A stretch of DNA of 22,538 bases from JAVJSU01 sp040219275. GTDB taxonomy: Bacteria > Chloroflexota > Anaerolineae > Aggregatilineales > Phototrophicaceae. The stretch spans positions 1 through 22,538 of the forward strand of contig JAVJSU010000080.1 in the NCBI GenBank assembly GCA_040219275.1, read 5' to 3'. The notes beneath the pieces are model-generated. The model was not told the origin of the DNA. It saw only the letters and a list, made by a program, of their open reading frames with translations, and made no database searches. The position numbers were made by a program, and so were the translations under genes. Each line of letters opens with the position of its first letter. Within the stretch, counting starts at the first letter, position 1. Positions 7,582 through 14,273 of the stretch are shown here, in pieces.

Positions 7582-7612
7582 GAACATAATTTCATATATG
7601 CACAAATGTGAA
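7582..7612 (+). promoter_or_regulatory. Candidate SorC-type operator, copy 2 (regulator side)
   Basis: This 31-bp block is the mirror-oriented partner of 7335-7365, with 27 of 31 identical positions including GCACAAATGTGAA and AATTTCAT. It sits immediately downstream of the regulator's -10 box, at the same relative place as copy 1 on the other side. The symmetry argues for a shared regulator controlling both divergent transcripts. Confidence 0.65.
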
Positions 7613-7620
7613 GTAGTGAT

Positions 7621-8589
7621 ATGAAGGGTATTTCAGAAGAGCACATACAATTGTTGGCGGAAGTTGCTCAACTCTATTATGAGCAAAATCTTGACCAATC
7701 TGAGATTGCCAAACGTAAAGGCGTTTCGCGCTCCAGTGTTTCACGGTTATTAACTGAAGCTAGGGATCTGGGGATTATTGAATTTCGTATCAATTTTCCG
7801 ATACGTCGTCATCAGGCTTTAGAAGAACGGTTCATGAATTTCTTCAATTTAGAAACTGTGTATGTATTGGATACAGAGCTTATTGTTGCTAATCAAGTAC
7901 TCAATCGGCTTGGTCGTTTGGCGGCGATGTATGTCCAACCTCTAATCAATGATGGAACAATCATTGGTGTTACATGGGGGCATACCGTCTATGAAATTAC
8001 GACTTCTATGTCGCGCGGGCAAATGGAGAATGTCAGAATTGTGCAGGTTATTGGTGCATCTGGAAACGAGAATTCGCTCGTTGATGGGGTGGCTCTCGTA
8101 CAAAATTTCGCGGAACGTTTGGGCGCACAACATCATTATTTGCATTCACCACTTATGGTGGAAAATCCAGTTGTTCGGGATGCAATTCTCAATGACCCCA
8201 ATGTTCAGCGTACTTTAAATTTGGCACGTAGTGCAGATATATTGATCACCGGTATTGGAACGATTGACCCGGAATACTCTGCGCCACTCCGTGCGCAATA
8301 TGTTAGTCGTGAAGAGTTAATCAATATCTCTAACGCTGGCGCAATCGGAGAATTTTGCGGTTATCATATTAATTTCAATGGTGAATCGGTTGATATTTCG
8401 CAAAATAAGCGGATTGTGGGGCTTGATCTCGATGAAATATTTAATTTGCCAAAGGTCGTTGGCGTAGGGGCTGGTTTATACAAAGCACCTACTATTCTAG
8501 GTGCTCTACGGGGTGGCTTGATTTCTGTTCTAATCACGGATGATGAAACAGCGAATGAAGTGATACGCCTCGCAGGTGTAGGAGACTAA
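7621..8589 (+). CDS. SorC/EryD-family transcriptional regulator
   Basis: This 322-residue regulator has an N-terminal helix-turn-helix at about residues 20-50 (LDQSEIAKRKGVSRSSVSRL) and a C-terminal sugar-phosphate-binding domain of the SorC type. Typical segments of that domain are DGTIIGVTWGHTVYEI, DILITGIGTIDPEYSAPLR and NAGAIGEFCGYHINFNGE. Length and layout are normal. The family, which includes SorC, DeoR of Bacillus and EryD of erythritol loci, senses a phosphorylated pathway intermediate. The Shine-Dalgarno sequence is weak (GTAGTG), which suits low expression of a repressor. It is divergent from the transporter operon and is followed by a kinase gene, the same order as in ery loci. 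The likely effector is a polyol- or ketose-phosphate made by the downstream enzymes. Confidence 0.9.
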   Translation: MKGISEEHIQLLAEVAQLYYEQNLDQSEIAKRKGVSRSSVSRLLTEARDLGIIEFRINFPIRRHQALEERFMNFFNLETVYVLDTELIVANQVLNRLGRLAAMYVQPLINDGTIIGVTWGHTVYEITTSMSRGQMENVRIVQVIGASGNENSLVDGVALVQNFAERLGAQHHYLHSPLMVENPVVRDAILNDPNVQRTLNLARSADILITGIGTIDPEYSAPLRAQYVSREELINISNAGAIGEFCGYHINFNGESVDISQNKRIVGLDLDEIFNLPKVVGVGAGLYKAPTILGALRGGLISVLITDDETANEVIRLAGVGD

Positions 8590-8602
8590 TTTTACGTTCT
8601 AA

Positions 8603-8634
8603 TTGATTGTAATCTCAATCTGATTATCAATCAG
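8603..8634 (+). other. Overlapping inverted repeats between regulator and kinase genes
   Basis: The 96-bp gap contains CTGATT-ATC-AATCAG (8620-8634), an exact 6-bp stem, and a second possible pairing of the upstream ATTGAT (8603-8608) with ATCAAT (8627-8632). The two pairings exclude each other. No U-run follows. It may be a weak processing site or attenuator separating regulator from enzyme expression, but the support is only structural. Confidence 0.3.
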
Positions 8635-8685
8635 GATGGATTTGTGTTGCCTAATAGCGTCTAAAATTATTATTAAGAAGGTGAA

Positions 8686-10206
8686 ATGATGACGGCATAT
8701 TTGATGGGAATCGATAATGGCGGAACTGTTTCAAAAGTTGTTATTTTCGATACATCCGGCAACGAAATTCAATCCAGTAGCCGTAAAGTTGTCGCCGAAT
8801 ATCCGAGAGCGGGTTGGACGGAAGTGGATATGGTGGCAGTATGGGAGGGAACGGCTGATGCGATTCAAGAAGCATTGGCACAGTCTGGCATCGCACCCCG
8901 GCAGATTCTCGCTATTGGCAACAGTGCGCATGGGAATGGTCTTTATCTGCTGGATAAAAAAGGAAAACCGCTCCGATCAGCAATCATGTCTCTGGATACC
9001 CGAGCAGAAGCTATTGTGAAACAGTGGAATACAGAGGGGATTAGTGATACAGCATGGAAACAGACTTTTCAGCAACATTGGGCGGCGCAACCCCCTGCAT
9101 TGTTGGCATGGTTGAAATTAAATGAAACTGAAAACTACAAGCGAATAGGTTCAGTACTTTTATGTAAGGACTACATCAAATATTGCCTTACTGGTCAGAT
9201 CAGCAGTGAATACACCGATATGAGTGCGACAAATTTGTTTGACCTAAATCGACGGGGTTACGCCAATGATTTGCTTGAACTCTATGGCATCGCCGACATT
9301 GATCCTGCTTTGCCACAAATCGTTGAAAGTCATGAACAAGTAGGAATGGTCACTGCCTCAGTCGCTAAACGTACTGGTTTGTTAGAAGGCACACCTGTTG
9401 TTGGCGGTCTCTTTGATGTGAGTGCAACAGCAGTAGGCTCCGGGGTGATCCATCCCGGACAAGCGTGCATCATCGCCGGGACGTGGAGCATCAATGAAGT
9501 GGTCACGGACAAACCGATTGATGATAAACAGTTATTCATGAACTCGATTTACACACAAAAAACCAATATGGTGATTGAAGCCAGCGCAACCTCAGCCAGT
9601 AATCTGGAATGGTTCGTTAAGAATTTTTGTGCCGATGAACAACTTGAAGCCAGAGAACGCGGCATCTCAGTCTATGAGATATGCAATGAAAAAGTAGCGC
9701 AACTAGAAGCCGGCAGTACCAATATCATCTTCCATCCTTTCCTCTTTGGTTCCAATGTACAAGCCAGTGCGCGGGCAGGATTTTATGGTGTGGCTGGTTG
9801 GCACACAAAGGATCATATGCTACGTGCGATTTATGAAGGCGTTGTCTATGGGCATATGAGCCATATCAAAAAGCTGATAGCCAGTGGTATCCAATTGGAT
9901 ATGGCACGTTTTACGGGTGGTGCCGCACGGAGTGAAGTTTGGTCACAAATGTTTGCCGATGCTATTGGTATTCCTATGGAAGTGGTTGATGGGGAAGAGA
10001 TGGGCGCACGTGGCGCGGCAATGTGTGCTGGGATCGGGATCGGTGTCTATGACAATTATCAAGATGCCGTTGAAAAAGCTGTCAGGGTAAAGCGTCGGTA
10101 CGAACCCAATCCAGAATGCGCATCTGTCTATGGTGAACGCTTTATTGAACATCAAAACCTTGTTCAGGTGATGCAAGAAGCCTGGGATCGCCTGGGCAAG
10201 CTCTGA
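8686..10206 (+). CDS. FGGY-family carbohydrate (polyol or ketose) kinase
   Basis: The 506-residue enzyme is an ATP-dependent sugar kinase of the FGGY family. The first phosphate loop is MGIDNGGTVSKVVIFD near the N-terminus. The catalytic Asp is probably Asp104 in MSLDTRAEAI. A second acidic segment is GLFDVSATAVGSG, and FTGGAARSEVWSQMFADAIG (about residues 407-426) corresponds to the C-terminal FGGY signature. It differs from glycerol kinase and standard xylulokinase and looks nearer to the L-xylulose/erythritol kinase side of the family. GAAGGTG precedes two adjacent ATG codons, of which the second is also usable. It follows a SorC regulator and precedes a GlpD-like dehydrogenase, the order of eryD, eryA and eryB, which supports phosphorylation of a polyol. 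The substrate itself is not determined. Confidence 0.9.
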   Translation: MMTAYLMGIDNGGTVSKVVIFDTSGNEIQSSSRKVVAEYPRAGWTEVDMVAVWEGTADAIQEALAQSGIAPRQILAIGNSAHGNGLYLLDKKGKPLRSAIMSLDTRAEAIVKQWNTEGISDTAWKQTFQQHWAAQPPALLAWLKLNETENYKRIGSVLLCKDYIKYCLTGQISSEYTDMSATNLFDLNRRGYANDLLELYGIADIDPALPQIVESHEQVGMVTASVAKRTGLLEGTPVVGGLFDVSATAVGSGVIHPGQACIIAGTWSINEVVTDKPIDDKQLFMNSIYTQKTNMVIEASATSASNLEWFVKNFCADEQLEARERGISVYEICNEKVAQLEAGSTNIIFHPFLFGSNVQASARAGFYGVAGWHTKDHMLRAIYEGVVYGHMSHIKKLIASGIQLDMARFTGGAARSEVWSQMFADAIGIPMEVVDGEEMGARGAAMCAGIGIGVYDNYQDAVEKAVRVKRRYEPNPECASVYGERFIEHQNLVQVMQEAWDRLGKL

Positions 10207-10254
10207 GTGGATAAGGTTTTGCCACGCCCTACATTACTGGAAGGATGCAACACA

Positions 10255-11979
10255 ATGAACCGCCACAGCATTATCCAAGCTATCGTTAACAGACCCAAAA
10301 TTCCCGTCTTGATTGTTGGCGGGGGAATTAACGGTGCAGGTCTTTACCGTGAACTCGCGTTGCAGGGTGTTGACGCTTATCTTGTTGAAAAGGGTGATTT
10401 CCTGAGTGGCGCAAGTTCCGCATCGTCGCATATGATTCATGGTGGCTTACGATACATGGAAAACAGCGAGTTTCGTCTTGTACGTGAATCTATTGCGGAG
10501 CGTAATCGTCTGCTGAAGAATGCGCCGCATTACGTCAAGCCACTGCCGACAACTATTCCGATCTTTAATTGGACATCGGGCATTATTCCTGCGATACAAA
10601 AGTTTTTGCGTCTTGATGAACACTCATCAAATCGGGGCGCACTGCTCGTTAAAATTGGCTTGATGATGTATGACTTCTATACACGGTATCAACAGGTTCT
10701 GCCCGCACATACTTTTAACTCACGTTCGAAATCGCTTGAAGAACGTCCGCGGCTCAACGATAAAATCGTCTGCACAGCGACTTACTATGATGCATGGATC
10801 AGCTACCCGGAACGTCTGGGACTCGAAGTAATTATTGACGGGGGAGAAGCCAACCCCAAGAGTAAAGCCATCAATTATATGCGTCTCATCAGTGCGAATG
10901 GTAATACGGTGCAACTGAGCGATGAAATTTCGGGTGAGACTATTACCGTTCAGCCACAAATTGTGATCAATGCAACCGGTGCATGGATTGATTTTACTAA
11001 TCAGTCACTCTCCCATAAAACGAGCCTGATGGGCGGCACAAAAGGTTCGCACCTCATTATTGACAATCAAGATTTGTTCGACAGTTTAAATGGAGAAATG
11101 ATTTATTTTGAAAATGATGATGGTCGGGTATGTATCATGTTCCCTTATCAGGGAAAAGTTTTAGCGGGTTCAACAGATATACGAATTGACAACCCCGATG
11201 AGGCAATTTGTACACCCGAAGAAGAAGCCTATATTCTGGATTCGATCCGCAATATTTTTCCAGAGATCAAAATTGCTAAGGATGAAATCGTCTTTCGTTA
11301 TTGCGGTGTTCGTCCCTTAGCGGGCAATGAAAAATCCTCTACTGCACTGATTAGCCGTGACCATAGTTGCGAGATTGTCGAGGCAAATGAAACAATCCAT
11401 TTTCCTACATATTCCTTAGTGGGCGGCAAATGGACAACTTTCCGCGCCTTTTCAGAACAGGTCGCCGATAAAGTTCTGGTGCATTTAGCTCAACCGCGTA
11501 AGCTCGATACGTATGATATAGCGATTGGCGGTGGTCGTAATTTTCCGGCTACAAAGCAAGCAAGGGATGAGTGGATACACCAGCTAGAAGCCAGTGCCAA
11601 AATGAAACCAGAACGGATAGCGCTACTCCTGGAGCGTTATGGGACACGTGCTGTTCAACTGATCGACTACATACAAAGCTGTGAGGATAAGCCTCTGCAA
11701 CATGCACCCCACTTTAGCCGTTGCGAGATTGAATTTATGGCACAGTACGAATATGTCTGTCACCTGACTGATCTGGTACTCAGAAGAACATTACTGGCAA
11801 TGCTCGGTAAGGTGACGATCCCCTTATTAGAAGAACTTGCATCCATTATTGTACCGATTCTTGGTTGGTCAGATAGTGAGGTCAAACAAGAAATCGAAAG
11901 CACGGCACAATATCTTAGACAACGCCATGGTATGCAATTTGACAATCAGCATTTAGAAGGGAAATCACTTAATGTATAA
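10255..11979 (+). CDS. FAD-dependent polyol-phosphate dehydrogenase, GlpD/EryB-like
   Basis: This 574-residue flavoprotein belongs to the glycerol-3-phosphate dehydrogenase family. It has an N-terminal FAD Rossmann motif (VLIVGGGINGAGLYRELAL) and the family segments SSASSHMIHGGLRYMENSEF, GGTKGSHLII, GKVLAGSTDIR and FRYCGVRPLAG, then a C-terminal helical domain. It should oxidise the carbon-2 hydroxyl of a polyol phosphate and pass electrons to quinone at the membrane. The frame could begin at a GTG right after the kinase stop. The ATG at 10255 is better because GAAGGATG lies upstream and the protein then starts close to the FAD fold. The pairing with an FGGY kinase fits either glycerol or erythritol-type metabolism, and the downstream aldolase favours a longer polyol. 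Its last 8 bases overlap the aldolase gene. Confidence 0.88.
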   Translation: MNRHSIIQAIVNRPKIPVLIVGGGINGAGLYRELALQGVDAYLVEKGDFLSGASSASSHMIHGGLRYMENSEFRLVRESIAERNRLLKNAPHYVKPLPTTIPIFNWTSGIIPAIQKFLRLDEHSSNRGALLVKIGLMMYDFYTRYQQVLPAHTFNSRSKSLEERPRLNDKIVCTATYYDAWISYPERLGLEVIIDGGEANPKSKAINYMRLISANGNTVQLSDEISGETITVQPQIVINATGAWIDFTNQSLSHKTSLMGGTKGSHLIIDNQDLFDSLNGEMIYFENDDGRVCIMFPYQGKVLAGSTDIRIDNPDEAICTPEEEAYILDSIRNIFPEIKIAKDEIVFRYCGVRPLAGNEKSSTALISRDHSCEIVEANETIHFPTYSLVGGKWTTFRAFSEQVADKVLVHLAQPRKLDTYDIAIGGGRNFPATKQARDEWIHQLEASAKMKPERIALLLERYGTRAVQLIDYIQSCEDKPLQHAPHFSRCEIEFMAQYEYVCHLTDLVLRRTLLAMLGKVTIPLLEELASIIVPILGWSDSEVKQEIESTAQYLRQRHGMQFDNQHLEGKSLNV

Positions 11980-12835
11980 ATCAGCAAAAGTACGTCTCAA
12001 TCGGATGTTCAATGAATCAGGAAAATGCCTTGATGTCGCCATCGACCACGGTGTTTTCAATGAATATAGTTTTCTCAACGGTCTTGAAAATGTGGATGCT
12101 GTCGTTCAGCAACTGGTCCAAGCGGGACCTGACGCGATCCAGATGAATTATGGGCAGAGTGACGTTTTGCAATCCATTCCGGGAAAGAACAAACCAGCAC
12201 TTGTCATGCGCGTTGATGTTGGCAATCCCTACAATCCAAACACACATAGTTATATGTTTAATCGCCTGCAAAATGAAGAAGAACCGATTCTCGAAGCCTT
12301 ACGCATGGATGCGAGTTGTGTAGTCGTAAATTTGTTACTTTTACCGGACGAACCTGAATTGCATTATCAAACAATCAGCAATATTGCCCGTGTGCGTGGT
12401 GTCTGTGAAAAATATGGTATGCCCTTGATGATCGAACCGCTTGTTATGCGAGCCAATGATTCACGCGGCGGTTATCAGGTTGATGGCGATAAGAATAAGC
12501 TTGTTCCGCTTGTGCGTCAGGCACGGGAACTCGGTGCAGACATCATCAAAGCAGACCCTACCGACAATGTCGAAGATTATCATGAAGTGATCGAAGTCGC
12601 ACGTTGCCCTGTTCTGGTACGGGGTGGTGGCAAAGCCGATTTGAAATGGGTTCTCGAGCGCAGTTATGCCTTCTTACAACAGGGCGTACAGGGATTGGTC
12701 TACGGGCGCAATGTCTACCAGCATCCGAATCCCGCACAGGTGGTTAAGGCATTCATGGCAATGATCCACAACGATACCACCGCTGAGGAAGCATGGGAAA
12801 TTTATCAATCTGCGGAAGAAAAAGAAACCGTATAG
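11972..12835 (+). CDS. Class I aldolase, DeoC/FbaB/LsrF-type
   Basis: The 287-residue protein is a Schiff-base aldolase of the DeoC/FbaB superfamily, a cytosolic TIM barrel. It carries the family's early CLDVAIDHGVF segment and the late strand GADIIKADPTDNVEDYHEV, in which Lys193 is the probable Schiff-base lysine. PVLVRGGGKADLKWVLE and QGVQGLVYGRNVYQHPNPAQ form the phosphate-binding end of the barrel. Its ATG lies inside the end of the dehydrogenase gene (8-bp overlap), so the two are probably translated together. It should split a ketose phosphate into dihydroxyacetone phosphate and an aldehyde. Relatives handle fructose bisphosphate, autoinducer-2 intermediates or sulfosugar phosphates. 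The operon argues for the ketose phosphate made by the two preceding enzymes. Confidence 0.85.
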   Translation: MYKSAKVRLNRMFNESGKCLDVAIDHGVFNEYSFLNGLENVDAVVQQLVQAGPDAIQMNYGQSDVLQSIPGKNKPALVMRVDVGNPYNPNTHSYMFNRLQNEEEPILEALRMDASCVVVNLLLLPDEPELHYQTISNIARVRGVCEKYGMPLMIEPLVMRANDSRGGYQVDGDKNKLVPLVRQARELGADIIKADPTDNVEDYHEVIEVARCPVLVRGGGKADLKWVLERSYAFLQQGVQGLVYGRNVYQHPNPAQVVKAFMAMIHNDTTAEEAWEIYQSAEEKETV

Positions 12836-12910
12836 ACCTTGAACAATTAATAACATTAATCAGGGGCAACGCAAGCCATTGTCCAAACAAAACTATTTTG
12901 GAGAAAGCTT

Positions 12911-14203
12911 ATGACACAAGCAACGAAATTCGAATCTGCATTCACGATGGATACGTCTAGTATCAAATATGGTCCCGGTATCACCCGTGAAATTGGGCAT
13001 GATATAGGTCGATACGGCGTGAAACGTGTAATGGTTGTCACTGATCCTAATCTATGTGATAGCCAGATGGTGGATACAGTCTGTAAAGCACTCAAAGCAG
13101 AAGGCATTGATGCGGTACTATATGATCAGGTGCGCGTCGAACCCACGGATGAATCCTTCAAACAGGCTATCGCTTTTGCACAGGATGGTAACTTTGATGG
13201 CTATGTCGCTGTGGGTGGTGGTTCGGTCATGGATACCGCTAAGGCGGCTAATCTCTACGCAACCTATCCCACAGAAGATTTTCTGGATTACATCAATCCG
13301 CCGATTGGCAAAGGTAAACCCGTTCCCGGCGCATTGAAACCGCTCATTGCTGTTCCAACAACGGCGGGTACCGGTAGCGAGACAACCGGTGTTGCTATTT
13401 TCGATCTACTAGAAATGCACGCCAAAACAGGGATATCACATCGGGCGTTGCGTCCTGTGATGGGTATCATTGACCCTTATAATACCGCCACTTTGCCCCC
13501 TGTTGCCGCGGCTTGCTCCGGTCTTGATGTTTTGAGCCATGCCATTGAATCCCTCACTGCTATTCCTTTTGATTCTCGTCCAGCGCCTGAAAGTCCCGTG
13601 TATCGCCCTGCCTATCAGGGTTCGAATCCAATTAGTGACATTTGGTCATCTAAATCCATTGAAATCATTTCAGAATATCAATTGCGGGCGATCAACGATC
13701 CTGACGATATTGAAGCACGCGGCAAGATGTTGCTGGCGGCATCATTCGCAGGGATTGGTTTTGGTAATGCCGGTGTTCATTTGCCACATGGAATGTCCTA
13801 CCCCGTTTCTGGCATGGTGCGTGATTATCATCCTGAAGGTTACAATCTGGAGTGGTCTATTATCCCTCATGGTATGTCTGTGATTTTGAATGCGCCTGCT
13901 GTTTTCCGTTGGACTGCACAGGCAGATCCAAAACGTCATTTGTGGGCGGCAGAATTACTAGGGGCAGATATTCGTGGGGCGGAGGATGAAGATGCAGGAG
14001 AAATTCTTGCGCAAGAGATCATCAAAATTATGAAAGCGACTGGAATGCCGAATGGTCTCAGTGCGGTAGGCTTTACGGAAGATGATGTTGAAAAGTTGGC
14101 AGAAGGCACACTACCACAGCATCGCGTCACCAAACTATCGCCGCGTCCAGCAGATAAAGACGATTTGATGACTCTATTTCGTGATGCCATGACATATTGG
14201 TAA
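12911..14203 (+). CDS. Iron-dependent hydroxyacid-oxoacid transhydrogenase (HOT/ADHFE1-like)
   Basis: The 430-residue protein is a group III iron-dependent alcohol dehydrogenase of the HOT type. HOT oxidises a hydroxyacid such as 4-hydroxybutyrate while reducing 2-oxoglutarate to D-2-hydroxyglutarate, using a tightly held cofactor. GGGSVMDTAK (102-111) is the nucleotide site. The metal ligands are Asp206, His210, His293 and His320 in GLDVLSHAIES, LPHGMSYP and IPHGMSVIL. The segments YQGSNPISDIW, GIGFGNAGVH and GTLPQHRVTKLSPRP are close to those I recall for the human ADHFE1 protein, which separates it from ordinary iron alcohol dehydrogenases. GGAG precedes the ATG. The next gene may encode the enzyme that reoxidises D-2-hydroxyglutarate. 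3-hydroxypropionate is another possible donor, since the left operon carries a malonate-semialdehyde dehydrogenase. Confidence 0.85.
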   Translation: MTQATKFESAFTMDTSSIKYGPGITREIGHDIGRYGVKRVMVVTDPNLCDSQMVDTVCKALKAEGIDAVLYDQVRVEPTDESFKQAIAFAQDGNFDGYVAVGGGSVMDTAKAANLYATYPTEDFLDYINPPIGKGKPVPGALKPLIAVPTTAGTGSETTGVAIFDLLEMHAKTGISHRALRPVMGIIDPYNTATLPPVAAACSGLDVLSHAIESLTAIPFDSRPAPESPVYRPAYQGSNPISDIWSSKSIEIISEYQLRAINDPDDIEARGKMLLAASFAGIGFGNAGVHLPHGMSYPVSGMVRDYHPEGYNLEWSIIPHGMSVILNAPAVFRWTAQADPKRHLWAAELLGADIRGAEDEDAGEILAQEIIKIMKATGMPNGLSAVGFTEDDVEKLAEGTLPQHRVTKLSPRPADKDDLMTLFRDAMTYW

Positions 14204-14273
14204 GTGAGCGCAGACGTACCCGATAGCAAAAGCGCAATAAAAATTCGTGACTAGCATAGAAGACAAATGAACT

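Noticed and set aside
7382..7624. An 80-codon open frame on the plus strand in the divergent control region
   Set aside because: It covers the regulator's promoter and operator, overlaps the regulator start, has no ribosome-binding site and its protein looks like translated AT-rich noncoding DNA.
10207..10254. A GTG start for the GlpD/EryB-like dehydrogenase directly after the kinase stop
   Set aside because: The later ATG at 10255 has a clear Shine-Dalgarno sequence, and the added 16 residues look like read-through of an intergenic spacer.
8686..11979. Simple glycerol kinase plus GlpD operon
   Set aside because: The kinase motifs differ from glycerol kinase, no glycerol facilitator is present, and the coupled aldolase and SorC regulator fit an ery-like polyol locus better. 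It is not fully excluded.
12848..12862. ATTAAT-AAC-ATTAAT inverted repeat before the HOT gene
   Set aside because: It is short, entirely AT except for one base, and likely by chance. It has no terminator or promoter context.
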